Positions 6,171-14,578 of a stretch of DNA of 16,061 nucleotides are shown piece by piece. The position numbers and the translations under genes are program-made. Below the pieces are notes generated by a model. It ran no database searches. It had not been told where the DNA came from and saw only the letters and a list, made by a program, of their open reading frames with translations. Origin of the DNA: HyVt-443 sp964544655 (GTDB taxonomy: Bacteria > Pseudomonadota > Gammaproteobacteria > Chromatiales > Chromatiaceae); NCBI GenBank assembly GCA_964544655.1, contig CAZJCM010000052.1:1-16061 (forward strand), written 5' to 3'. The stretch's first letter is position 1. Every line of letters begins with the position of its first letter.

Positions 6171-6209
6171 GGAGCCTCTGACCGAATCATCGACTCGATT
6201 AGAGGCTCC
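6171..6209 (-). other. Hairpin in the probable adk leader
   Basis: GGAGCCTCT (6171-6179) and AGAGGCTCC (6201-6209) form a perfect 9-bp stem; an extra AATC/GATT pairing (6185-6188 with 6197-6200) can stack inside after a 5-nt bulge. There is no T-run. It ends 24 bp before the adk ATG, so it could be a leader structure or a terminator-like end for htpG transcripts. Confidence 0.5.
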
Positions 6210-6348
6210 TTGGGGATTCATTGAAACAGCAGGAGTCTGCCACAGGGCGCCGCACTCCGCCATTCGAGTGTCTAAATGTCCGAATATATGGGGTTTATAG
6301 GCGGCCGGCATTCACGCCAGACCGCCCTTCAAAGCGATACAGACCGCG

Positions 6349-8370
6349 TTACTCCGTCTCGCCAGACCCAGCCTCCTCGCCCTTCGCTTCCGCGGACTCC
6401 TGTTTCACCTCCTTGGCGTCCTTCTTCACTCTCTTGCGGGGCTTCCTGGCCTTTGGCTTTTTCCCTTCGGACATGCTGAGCATCAGCTTGTTGAGACGGT
6501 GCACGAAGCTGGCCGGATCCTCCAACTGCCCGCCTTCGGCCAGCGCCGCCTGGTCGAACAGGATCTTCGCCAGATCGCTGAACAGCGCTTCGTCCTGCTC
6601 CTGCTCCAGCCTTTCCACCAGGGGATGGGTCGGATTGATCTCCAGGCTGGGCTTGGTCTCCGGCGCCTTCTGCCCCATCTGCTTCAGCACTCGGGCCAGA
6701 TTGGGGCTCATGTCGTAATCGCCCACCACCAGGCAGGCCGGTGACTCGGTGAGGCGGCTGCTGACCCGCACCTCGGTAACGGCGTCGCCGAGAACCTTGG
6801 CCATACGCTGCAACAGATCCTTGTGCTCCTCGGCCTGTTTCTCCAGCTCTTCCTGAGTCTCCTTGTCTTCCAACTCGCTCAGGTCCAGTTGCCCCTTGGC
6901 CACCGACTGCAAGTGCTTGCCCTTGTAGTCGCTGAGATGGGAGACGAGCCACTCATCCACCCGGTCGGTGAGCAGCAGCACTTCGACGTCCTTCTGCTTG
7001 AATACCTCCAGATGCGGGCTGTGCAGCGCAGCGGCATAGCTGTCAGCAGTGATGTAGTAGATCTTCTCCTGCTTCTCCTGCATGCGCTCGATATACTCAT
7101 CCAGAGAGACGGTCTGGGCCTCCCCATCTGATTTGGTCGTGGCGAAGCGCAACAGGCCGGCAATCTTTTCCCGGTTGCCGAAATCTTCGGCCGGTCCCTC
7201 TTTCAGGACATTGCCAAACTCCTGCCAGAACTTCTGGTACTTCTCTGCATCATCCTTGGCCAGCTTCTCCAACAGCCCGAGTATCCGCTTCACGCTGGCA
7301 GAGCGGATGCTGTCGATCTTCTTGTTGTGCTGCAGCAGTTCGCGGGAGACGTTGAGCGGCAGGTCATCGGAATCGACCACACCCTTCACGAAGCGCAGGT
7401 AGTGGGGCATCAGTTTATCCGCCTCATCCATGATGAAGACCCGGCGCACATAGAGTTTCACCCCATGCTTCTGGTCCCGGTCCCACAGATCGAACGGGGC
7501 ACGGGCAGGAATGTACAGCAACGAGGTGTACTCATTGCTCCCCTCCACCCGGTTGTGGACGTGGGCCAGGGGGTCCTCGAAATCGTGGGCGATGCTCTTG
7601 TAGAACTCGTTGTACTCCTCTTCCGTGATGTCGGACTTGTTGCGCATCCAGAGCGCGGTCCCCTTGTTGACCTGCTCCCACTCGGCCTCGTCCGTCTTCT
7701 CATCACCCTCTTCAGCGACCTGCTCCTTCTGCATCTCCACCGGGATGGAGACATAATCGGAGAACTTGTTGATGATGCTGCGCAGACGGAAACTGTCGAG
7801 GAATTCATCCTCGTCCTCACGCAGATGCAGGGTGATCTCGGTACCCCGGGCAGCCCGCTCGACCGTCTCGATGGAGTAGGCGCCTTCACCACTGGATTCC
7901 CAACGTACCCCATGTTCCGCTCCAAGGCCGGCGCGCCGGGTCTCCAGGGCCACCCGGTCGGCGACGATAAAGGCCGAGTAGAAACCGACCCCGAACTGGC
8001 CGATGAGCTGGCTGTCCTGGGCCTGATCCCCACTCATGGATTCGAGGAATTTGCGGGTGCCGGAATTGGCGATGGTACCGATGTTCTCCATCACCTCCTG
8101 CCGGCTCATACCGATGCCGTTATCGGCGATGGTGATGGTGCGCGCCTCCTTATCGACCGAGATACGGATACGCAGATTGGGATCTTCCTCGTATAAGGCG
8201 TCATCGGTCAGCGCCTCGAAGCGCAGCTTCTCCGCCGCATCGGAGGCGTTGGAAATCAGCTCGCGCAGAAAGATCTCCTTGTTGCTGTAGAGCGAACGGA
8301 TCACCAGATTGAGCACCTGGCTCACCTCCGCCTGAAATTCCATCGTCTCTTTATGGGCTTCTACTGTCAT
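6349..8370 (-). CDS. htpG: Molecular chaperone HtpG (bacterial Hsp90) with a lysine-rich C-terminal tail
   Basis: ATP-dependent dimeric cytosolic chaperone. The 673-aa product has the GHKL ATPase domain first: E37 (catalytic) and N41 in FLRELISNASDA, DNGIGM at 83-88, and GQFGVGF at 124-130. The middle and dimerisation domains follow, with ALWMRNKSDITEEEY, LYVRRVFIMDEADKLMP and LNVSRELLQ. It is longer than E. coli HtpG (624 aa) mainly through a charged tail at about 635-673, with a KKPKARKPRKRVKK cluster then an acidic end. The frame stays open far upstream, but homology begins at the ATG of 8368-8370, so I start there; GGAGG lies about 11 nt ahead. A sigma-32 promoter lies upstream. Confidence 0.97.
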   Translation of the reverse strand: MTVEAHKETMEFQAEVSQVLNLVIRSLYSNKEIFLRELISNASDAAEKLRFEALTDDALYEEDPNLRIRISVDKEARTITIADNGIGMSRQEVMENIGTIANSGTRKFLESMSGDQAQDSQLIGQFGVGFYSAFIVADRVALETRRAGLGAEHGVRWESSGEGAYSIETVERAARGTEITLHLREDEDEFLDSFRLRSIINKFSDYVSIPVEMQKEQVAEEGDEKTDEAEWEQVNKGTALWMRNKSDITEEEYNEFYKSIAHDFEDPLAHVHNRVEGSNEYTSLLYIPARAPFDLWDRDQKHGVKLYVRRVFIMDEADKLMPHYLRFVKGVVDSDDLPLNVSRELLQHNKKIDSIRSASVKRILGLLEKLAKDDAEKYQKFWQEFGNVLKEGPAEDFGNREKIAGLLRFATTKSDGEAQTVSLDEYIERMQEKQEKIYYITADSYAAALHSPHLEVFKQKDVEVLLLTDRVDEWLVSHLSDYKGKHLQSVAKGQLDLSELEDKETQEELEKQAEEHKDLLQRMAKVLGDAVTEVRVSSRLTESPACLVVGDYDMSPNLARVLKQMGQKAPETKPSLEINPTHPLVERLEQEQDEALFSDLAKILFDQAALAEGGQLEDPASFVHRLNKLMLSMSEGKKPKARKPRKRVKKDAKEVKQESAEAKGEEAGSGETE

Positions 8371-8437
8371 GACCCTGTGTGCCTCCAGATAACTGTGAAT
8401 GGCCGGCCAATGCCGGCATATGGATAAACTTGCGCTG

Positions 8438-8469
8438 ATATTAGGGTCACGGCGACACATTTCAAGGGG
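8438..8469 (-). promoter_or_regulatory. Sigma-32 heat-shock promoter of htpG
   Basis: On the minus strand CCCCTTGAA (8461-8469) matches the sigma-32 -35 element exactly. CCCTAATAT (8438-8446) resembles the CCCCATTTA -10 at a proper 14-bp spacing. The promoter lies about 70 bp upstream of the htpG ATG, in the 186-bp gap shared with pgm. Heat-shock control of htpG is well known in related bacteria. Confidence 0.82.
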
Positions 8470-8556
8470 AACAGGAAAAAATCTGTTTCCGCTCGATTCG
8501 ATCCACACCCTGTGATTGAATATCGGTATTCCATGCAGCACGACAGCAACCATCTC

Positions 8557-10191
8557 ATGAACATTGAACAGATTCAGACCGAGCCCTTCAGCGACCAGCG
8601 TCCCGGCACCTCGGGCCTGCGCAAGAAAGTGCGGACCTTCCAGCAGGAGCACTATCTGGAAAATTTCGTCCAGGCGATATTCGATACCCAACAGGAGTTG
8701 AAGAGGGGCACGCTGGTACTGGGCGGCGATGGCCGCTACTACAACCGCCAGGCGATCCAGATCATCCTCCGGATGGCCGCTGCCAATGGCATTGCCCGGG
8801 TGCTGCTGGGCCAGGGTGGCATCCTCTCCACCCCGGCCGCCTCCTGCGTGATCCGCAAGTACCGTACCCAGGGAGGCATCATTCTCTCCGCCAGCCACAA
8901 TCCCGGCGGCCCTGACGAAGACTTCGGCATCAAGTTCAATGTGCCCAACGGCGGTCCGGCCCCGGAAAAGGTAACCGATGCCATCTACACCCGCACCCGA
9001 AGCATCGACAGTTACCGCATCATCCAGGCCGATGATATAGACATCGATCAACGGGGCAGCCACATCCTGGGCGAGATGACCGTCGAAGTGATCGATCCGG
9101 TGCAGGACTATGCCGATCTGATGCGCGAGCTGTTCGACTTCGATGCCATTCACCAGCTGTTCAACTCCGGCCTGTTCCGTATGCGTTTCGACGCCATGCA
9201 CGCGGTCACCGGACCCTATGCGACCCAGATCCTGGAGGGCATCCTGGGTGCCGAGCCCGGCACCGTCATCAATGGCGAGCCGAAAGAGGATTTTGGCGGT
9301 GGCCACCCCGACCCGAATCTGGTGCATGCCCATCAGTTGGTGCAATCCACCCAAGGGGTGAACCCGGTGGACTTTGGTGCCGCCTCGGACGGCGATGGCG
9401 ACCGCAACATGATCCTGGGCAAGAACTTCTTCGTCACCCCCAGTGACAGCCTCGCCATAATGGCCGCCAACGCCCATCTGATACCCGGTTACCGTAACGG
9501 CATCCCCGGCATCGCCCGCTCCATGCCCACCAGCCAGGCTGCCGACCGGGTAGCCGACCAACTGGGCATCGACTGTTACGAGACCCCCACCGGCTGGAAG
9601 TTCTTCGGCAACCTGCTGGATGCGAGAAAAATCATCCTCTGCGGCGAGGAGAGCTTCGGCACCGGCTCGGACCATGTGCGGGAGAAGGACGGGCTCTGGG
9701 CGGTCCTGTTCTGGCTCAACCTGCTGGCCATCAAACAGCAACCGGTGGCGCGCATCGTCAGGGATCACTGGCTCCGTTTCGGCCGCAACTACTACACCCG
9801 CCACGACTACGAGGGCGTGGACAAGAGCGCCGCTGAACAGCTGATGCGCGACCTCCGCTTTCGCCTCGGCGAACTGCCCGGCGAGACGTTTGGCGATCTC
9901 ACCGTCGACTATGCCGATGACTTCACCTACACCGACCCGGTGGACGGCAGCGTATCCGAGAACCAGGGCATCCGTATCGGCTTCCGCGACGGCTCACGCA
10001 TCGTCTACCGCCTCTCCGGCACCGGCACCGTAGGCGCCACCTTGCGGGTCTATCTGGAAAAATACGAACCGAATCCGGAAAAACACGACCTGGAAACCGC
10101 GCAGGTGATGGCCCCGCTGGCCACGCTGGCAGAGCAGTTGGCCGGGATTCACCAACGCACGGGACGGGATGGCCCGGATGTAATCACCTGA
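8557..10191 (+). CDS. pgm: Phosphoglucomutase (alpha-D-glucose phosphate-specific)
   Basis: Interconverts glucose 1-phosphate and glucose 6-phosphate, linking gluconeogenesis with glycogen and sugar-nucleotide synthesis. The 544-aa product belongs to the PGM1-like branch of the phosphohexomutases. PGTSGLRKKV is at residues 16-25. The phosphoserine loop SASHNPGG has S113 as the phosphorylated residue. The metal loop DGDGD is at 278-282, the sugar-binding loop CGEESFGTGSDH at 362-373, and the phosphate-binding RLSGTGTVGATLRVY lies near the C-terminus. In-frame starts at 8512 (GTG), 8533 and 8557 are all possible and none has a clear ribosome site. I chose 8557 because the protein then aligns from residue 1 with family members. 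It is divergent from htpG, and ppsA follows after 315 bp. Confidence 0.96.
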   Translation: MNIEQIQTEPFSDQRPGTSGLRKKVRTFQQEHYLENFVQAIFDTQQELKRGTLVLGGDGRYYNRQAIQIILRMAAANGIARVLLGQGGILSTPAASCVIRKYRTQGGIILSASHNPGGPDEDFGIKFNVPNGGPAPEKVTDAIYTRTRSIDSYRIIQADDIDIDQRGSHILGEMTVEVIDPVQDYADLMRELFDFDAIHQLFNSGLFRMRFDAMHAVTGPYATQILEGILGAEPGTVINGEPKEDFGGGHPDPNLVHAHQLVQSTQGVNPVDFGAASDGDGDRNMILGKNFFVTPSDSLAIMAANAHLIPGYRNGIPGIARSMPTSQAADRVADQLGIDCYETPTGWKFFGNLLDARKIILCGEESFGTGSDHVREKDGLWAVLFWLNLLAIKQQPVARIVRDHWLRFGRNYYTRHDYEGVDKSAAEQLMRDLRFRLGELPGETFGDLTVDYADDFTYTDPVDGSVSENQGIRIGFRDGSRIVYRLSGTGTVGATLRVYLEKYEPNPEKHDLETAQVMAPLATLAEQLAGIHQRTGRDGPDVIT

Positions 10192-10260
10192 TCGAGCAAG
10201 AAGCGGCAGGGGGAAGCACCGCCATCGGGGGATTTGGGGCCTTCCAGATCGAACCGCCTT

Positions 10261-10293
10261 CGGTGACCGGAGGCCGGCCAGATCCGGTCACCG
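10261..10293 (+). other. Strong hairpin between pgm and ppsA
   Basis: CGGTGACCGGA (10261-10271) and TCCGGTCACCG (10283-10293) form a perfect 11-bp stem with an 11-nt loop. No T-run follows, so it is at best an atypical terminator of pgm. The remaining 315-bp gap (10192-10506) has no gene; it holds this hairpin and a second one next to ppsA. Confidence 0.6.
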
Positions 10294-10445
10294 CCCTCCC
10301 CCGTCGCAGCCTTCCTGTAATAGCCAGTCTGGCCACAGAAACGCTCTTCAAAGGAGCACTGAGGCCACACATCGCGCCCTAAAATCAATTTCCCCTCCCG
10401 GCTGCCGATAAAAAAATTCCATTGGGGGATAATTCATCATTGCAG

Positions 10446-10479
10446 AAGCCGGGTAAAAGCCTTAAATTGCACCCGGTTT
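10446..10479 (+). other. Hairpin in the probable ppsA leader
   Basis: CCGGGT (10449-10454) pairs with ACCCGG (10471-10476), extended by a G-T pair and two A-T pairs to 9 bp, with a 16-nt loop. It ends 27 bp before the ppsA ATG. A GATAAT box near 10430 could be a -10, but no good -35 was seen. No regulator is assigned. Confidence 0.4.
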
Positions 10480-10506
10480 GAAGTATCCAACACCTCGAGG
10501 AAGACA

Positions 10507-12873
10507 ATGAGCGACTATATCCTGTGGCTGAATGAAATGGGGATGGACGACGTCGACAAGGTCGGCGGAAAAAATGCCTCATTGGGCGAAATGATCCAGA
10601 ACCTGAGCAATCTCGGGGTGCAGGTGCCGGGCGGCTTCGCCACCACCGCCCACGCCTACCGGGAATTCCTGGCCACCGACGGCCTGGCCGACCGCATCAA
10701 CAAGGCCCTGGACGAACTGGATGTGGATGACGTCAACGCGCTGGCCGAGACCGGTGCCAACATCCGCCGCTGGATTCGTCAGACACCATTTCAACCCGCC
10801 CTGGACGAGGCCATCAACCAAGCCTTCGCCACCCTCGAACAGGAGTACGGCAACGAAGTCTCCTGGGCGGTACGCTCCTCGGCCACGGCTGAAGACCTGC
10901 CGGATGCTTCCTTCGCCGGCCAGCAGGAGACCTTCCTCAACATCTCCGGCCTGGACAATATCAAACACGCCATCCACGAAGTGTTCGCATCCCTGTTCAA
11001 TGACCGGGCCATCGCCTACCGCGTGCATCAGGGCTTCGAGCACAGCCTGGTGGCGCTCTCCGCCGGTATCCAGAAGATGGTCCGTTCCGACATCGGCGCC
11101 TCCGGCGTGATGTTCACCCTGGACACCGAATCCGGCTTCCGCGACGTGGTCTTCATCACCGCCAGCTACGGTCTGGGTGAGATGGTGGTCCAGGGGGCGG
11201 TCAACCCGGACGAGTTCTACGTCTACAAGCCAACCCTGGCCGCCGGACGCCCCGCCGTGTTGCGCCGCAACGTGGGCAGCAAAGCGATCAAGATGATCTA
11301 CGACGTCCACCTGAAAAACCCGGTCAAGACGGTGGACGTGGACGAAGCGGAACGCGATCGCTTCTCCATCACCGACGCCGAAGCCGAGGAACTGGCGCGC
11401 CAGGCGGTCACCATCGAGAAGCACTACCAGCGGCCGATGGATATCGAATGGGCCAAAGACGGCATCGACGGCCGCCTCTACATCGTGCAGGCACGACCGG
11501 AGACGGTGCAGAGCCGCAGCGGCCGGGTGATCGAGCGCTATGAACTGAAGGAACGCGCCAAGATCCTCACCCAGGGTCGCTCCATCGGTTCCCGCATCGG
11601 CGCCGGCACCGCCAAGGTGATCATGAGCCTGGACGACATGGATCAGGTGCAGCCCGGTGACGTGCTGGTCACCGACATGACCGACCCCGACTGGGAGCCG
11701 ATCATGAAGCGTGCCGCCGCCATCGTCACCAATCGTGGCGGCCGCACCTGCCACGCCGCCATCATCGCCCGCGAGCTGGGTGTGCCCGCCGTGGTCGGCT
11801 GCAACGACGCCACCCGGGTGATCGACAATGGCCAGGGGGTCACCGTCTCCTGCGCCGAGGGTGACGCCGGCATCATCTACGACGGGGTTCTCGAGTTCGA
11901 GCACAAGGTGATCACCCTGGATGCAATGCCCGAGATCCCCACCAAGATCATGATGAACGTGGGCAATCCGGACCGGGCCTTCGACTTCGCCTCCATCCCC
12001 AATGCCGGCGTCGGTCTGGCGCGGCTGGAGTTCATCATCAACAACATGATCGGCATCCATCCCCGGGCGCTGCTTGAATACGATGAGCTGCCCGCCGACC
12101 TGAAGGCGGAGATCGCCCCACGCATCGCCGCCTACGACAGCCCGGTGGATTTTTACATCAAGAAGATCGCCGAGGGTGTCTCCACCCTGGCCGCCTCGTT
12201 CGCCCCGAACCCGGTGATCGTGCGCATGTCCGACTTCAAATCCAACGAATACGCCAACCTGATCGGCGGGCCCCGTTACGAGCCGGTGGAAGAGAACCCG
12301 ATGATCGGCTTCCGCGGCGCCGCCCGCTATATTTCCGACAGCTTCCGCAGCTGCTGGGAGATGGAGTGTAAGGCGCTGAAATATGTGCGCGAGGAGATGG
12401 GCCTGGACAACGTCGAGATCATGATCCCCTTCGTCCGCACCCTGGACGAGGCCAAGGGCGTAGTCGATGCACTGGCCGCCAACGGCCTGAAGCGGGGTGA
12501 GAACGGCCTGCGCCTGATCATGATGTGCGAACTCCCCTCCAACGCCGTTCTGGCAGAAGAGTTCCTGCAATACTTCGATGGCTTCTCCATCGGCTCCAAC
12601 GACATGACCCAGCTCACCCTGGGTCTGGACCGGGACTCCAGTCTGGTGGCGGAGCGCTTCGACGAACGCGATCCAGCGGTGAAAAAGATGCTCAGCATGG
12701 CGATCAAGGCCTGCCGTGACCAGGGCAAATACGTGGGCATCTGCGGCCAGGGCCCGTCAGATCACCCTGACCTGGCCAAATGGCTGCTGGAACAGGGCAT
12801 CAGCAGCGTATCCCTGAACCCGGATACGGTAATCGACACCTGGCTGTTCATGGCCGGGCAGAGCGCCACCTGA
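10507..12873 (+). CDS. ppsA: Phosphoenolpyruvate synthase (pyruvate, water dikinase)
   Basis: Converts pyruvate + ATP + H2O to PEP + AMP + phosphate, the entry step of gluconeogenesis from pyruvate, in the cytoplasm. The 788-aa length is typical (E. coli 792). The N-terminal ATP-grasp domain contains KVGGKNASLGEM (18-29) and WAVRSSATAEDLPDASFAGQ (120-139). The swivelling phosphohistidine domain has GGRTCHAAIIARELGVPAVVG with catalytic H416. The C-terminal PEP/pyruvate TIM barrel holds GICGQGPSDHPD with catalytic C746 and ends with the SVSLNPDTV motif. The ATG is preceded by GAGGAA at 10497-10502. It is flanked by pgm and a lipoamide dehydrogenase-like gene, all co-directional but with separate intergenic structures, so probably separate transcripts. 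Confidence 0.98.
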   Translation: MSDYILWLNEMGMDDVDKVGGKNASLGEMIQNLSNLGVQVPGGFATTAHAYREFLATDGLADRINKALDELDVDDVNALAETGANIRRWIRQTPFQPALDEAINQAFATLEQEYGNEVSWAVRSSATAEDLPDASFAGQQETFLNISGLDNIKHAIHEVFASLFNDRAIAYRVHQGFEHSLVALSAGIQKMVRSDIGASGVMFTLDTESGFRDVVFITASYGLGEMVVQGAVNPDEFYVYKPTLAAGRPAVLRRNVGSKAIKMIYDVHLKNPVKTVDVDEAERDRFSITDAEAEELARQAVTIEKHYQRPMDIEWAKDGIDGRLYIVQARPETVQSRSGRVIERYELKERAKILTQGRSIGSRIGAGTAKVIMSLDDMDQVQPGDVLVTDMTDPDWEPIMKRAAAIVTNRGGRTCHAAIIARELGVPAVVGCNDATRVIDNGQGVTVSCAEGDAGIIYDGVLEFEHKVITLDAMPEIPTKIMMNVGNPDRAFDFASIPNAGVGLARLEFIINNMIGIHPRALLEYDELPADLKAEIAPRIAAYDSPVDFYIKKIAEGVSTLAASFAPNPVIVRMSDFKSNEYANLIGGPRYEPVEENPMIGFRGAARYISDSFRSCWEMECKALKYVREEMGLDNVEIMIPFVRTLDEAKGVVDALAANGLKRGENGLRLIMMCELPSNAVLAEEFLQYFDGFSIGSNDMTQLTLGLDRDSSLVAERFDERDPAVKKMLSMAIKACRDQGKYVGICGQGPSDHPDLAKWLLEQGISSVSLNPDTVIDTWLFMAGQSAT

Positions 12874-12888
12874 ACCCCGCGATGGCAG

Positions 12889-12911
12889 GGGCCTCCTGCG
12901 GAAGGAGGCCC
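12889..12911 (+). terminator. Terminator-like hairpin after ppsA
   Basis: GGGCCTCCT (12889-12897) and AGGAGGCCC (12903-12911) form a perfect 9-bp stem with a 5-nt loop, 15 bp after the ppsA stop. Only two T follow, so termination may be weak or need other factors. Confidence 0.65.
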
Positions 12912-12965
12912 TTGCAGAAACGGACTTGCGCACCACCATTACCCATCCCCATCGTTGATTCTCCG

Positions 12966-12995
12966 TTTCTACCACCCCCAATCGCAGTTTATAAT
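12966..12995 (+). promoter_or_regulatory. Possible sigma-70 promoter for the lipoamide dehydrogenase-like gene
   Basis: A perfect TATAAT lies at 12990-12995, with a weak -35 (TTTCTA, 12966-12971) at 18 bp. It sits about 61 bp upstream of the GTG start at 13057. Confidence 0.5.
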
Positions 12996-13056
12996 CCCAC
13001 CATTCAATACAGATCGCGGCCAACTCCGGCCGACACATCTTCAAGGAGCCAGATAC

Positions 13057-14469
13057 GTGGAAGAGAGAAAAGTCGATGTCGCCATCATCGGGGCCGGTAG
13101 CGCCGGTCTTTACGCCCTGGGCCAGGTCCGCCCTTCCGGTAAAAGCTTCGTCCTGATCAACGGCGGCCACCTGGGCACCACCTGCGCACGGGTCGGCTGC
13201 ATGCCCTCCAAGGCACTGATCCAGGTGGCGGAGGACTATCACCGCCGCAACATCCTCAACCGCTATGGCGTGGAGGGTTACGACGAACTGGAGCTGGATG
13301 AAGAGGAGACCATGGAGCACGTGCGCGATCTGCGCGACACCTTCGTCGACCGGGTGATATCGAACAGCACCGACCGGCTGCCCGATGATCTGTTCATCGA
13401 CGGTTATGCCAAATTCATCGATCCGCACACCCTCGATGTAGACGGCCAGCGCATCCATGCAGAACGGATCATCATCGCCACCGGCTCCCGTCCCATCGTG
13501 CCCGCCGCCTGGGAACAGTTCGGTGACCGTATCGTCACCACTGACACCGTTTTCGAGATGGACGGCCTGCCGGATTCCATGGCGGTCATCGGGCTGGGAG
13601 TGATCGGCCTGGAGATCGGTCAATCCCTGGCCCGGCTGGGAGTAGAGGTCACCGGCTTCGACATGCTGGAGACCATCGGTGGCCTGGACGACCCGGACGT
13701 GGCCGCCGTCGCCATCGAGGCCATCAGCCGGGATTTCCCTCTCCACCTGGGCCATGGCGCGGAAATCAGCAAAACCGACGACGGCCGGCTGCGTGTCACC
13801 GCCGGCGAGCACTCCGTGGTGGTGGACCGGGTGCTGGCCAGCCTCGGCCGCAAACCGAATCTGGACAACCTGGGGCTGGAAAATGCCGGCGTCGAGTTGG
13901 ACGAGCGCGGCATCCCCCTGTTTGACCGCAATACCATGCAGCTGGGCGACAGCCACATCTTCATCGCCGGTGATGTCAATGGAGAGCGTCCGCTGCTGCA
14001 CGAGGCAGGTGACGAAGGCCGCATCGCCGGTTACAACGCGGTGAACGACAAGGTCACTGCGTTCAAACGCAAGACCCCCCTGGCCATCACCTTCTGTGAC
14101 CCCAACATCGCCCTGGTTGGCCAGCGCCTGTCTGAACTGGACCCGGAGACCACCGCCGTCGGCACGGTGAAATTCGCCCCGGTGGGCCGGGCCATGATCA
14201 TGGGCAAGAACCGCGGCATACTGAAGGTCTACGGTGACAAGAAGAGCGGCCGCCTGCTGGGCTCGGAGATGGCATGCGTCAAAGGTGAGAACCTGGCCCA
14301 CATCCTCGCCTGGTCGATCCAGGATGGGCATACGGTAGGCGAGTTGCTGCGCAAGCCCTTCTATCACCCGGTGATCGAAGAGGCGATGCAGGCCGCCCTG
14401 TACGACCTCTATCATCAGGTGGAGGCGAAAAACGACGGCCCCATCACCGAGTTGGAGGTGCTGGATTAA
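13057..14469 (+). CDS. Dihydrolipoamide dehydrogenase-like FAD/NAD disulfide oxidoreductase
   Basis: A 470-aa class I pyridine-nucleotide disulfide oxidoreductase. The FAD motif GAGSAG is at 12-17. The redox disulfide is C43-x4-C48 in TTCARVGCMPSKAL. ATGSRP is at 141-146, the NAD(P) motif GLGVIG at 179-184, and the second FAD motif IFIAGDVNG lies before the dimerisation domain. The catalytic His-Glu pair of the C-terminal interface is kept (H437, E442 in HPVIEE). Start is GTG 13057, with AAGGAG at 13043-13048; the frame is open upstream but unlike the family. It is not beside pyruvate or oxoglutarate dehydrogenase genes, so its lipoyl or other disulfide substrate is unclear. The family also contains mercuric and other disulfide reductases, hence no symbol is given. 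Confidence 0.9.
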   Translation: MEERKVDVAIIGAGSAGLYALGQVRPSGKSFVLINGGHLGTTCARVGCMPSKALIQVAEDYHRRNILNRYGVEGYDELELDEEETMEHVRDLRDTFVDRVISNSTDRLPDDLFIDGYAKFIDPHTLDVDGQRIHAERIIIATGSRPIVPAAWEQFGDRIVTTDTVFEMDGLPDSMAVIGLGVIGLEIGQSLARLGVEVTGFDMLETIGGLDDPDVAAVAIEAISRDFPLHLGHGAEISKTDDGRLRVTAGEHSVVVDRVLASLGRKPNLDNLGLENAGVELDERGIPLFDRNTMQLGDSHIFIAGDVNGERPLLHEAGDEGRIAGYNAVNDKVTAFKRKTPLAITFCDPNIALVGQRLSELDPETTAVGTVKFAPVGRAMIMGKNRGILKVYGDKKSGRLLGSEMACVKGENLAHILAWSIQDGHTVGELLRKPFYHPVIEEAMQAALYDLYHQVEAKNDGPITELEVLD

Positions 14470-14482
14470 CAAGCAGGATAAA

Positions 14483-14568
14483 CTTCAGGGATCGGAGTCA
14501 GGCCGCTCCATATGGGTTGGGAAAACCAATATCGGTGGACCGCCTGACTCCGTATATGGTCCCTGAAG
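14483..14568. repeat. 86-nt nested inverted repeat at a convergent gene junction
   Basis: The outer arms CTTCAGGGA (14483-14491) and TCCCTGAAG (14560-14568) are a perfect 9-bp pair. The middle arms CGGAGTCAGGC (14493-14503) and GCCTGACTCCG (14542-14552) are a perfect 11-bp pair. The inner ATAT and GGTT (14510-14518) pair with AACC and ATAT (14524-14532). It fills the gap between convergent genes ending at 14469 and 14579. A bidirectional terminator without T-runs or a small palindromic repeat element is possible. Confidence 0.75.
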
Positions 14569-14578
14569 CAGCAGGCGG

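Noticed and set aside
6281..6293. CCCCATATAT on the minus strand, like a sigma-32 -10, upstream of adk
   Set aside because: No CTTGAA-type -35 at a proper distance; the nearest TTTGAA is about 34 bp away.
8371..9804. Long open minus-strand frame continuing upstream of htpG
   Set aside because: It is antisense to pgm, which has full motifs and family length; HtpG homology starts only at 8370.
10579..12570. 663-codon open frame antisense to ppsA
   Set aside because: Low-complexity H/V/G/D-rich translation typical of the reverse strand of a GC-rich gene; no domain recognised.
12757..14472. 571-codon minus-strand frame opposite the flavoprotein gene
   Set aside because: Antisense shadow of a gene with complete FAD, NAD and disulfide motifs.
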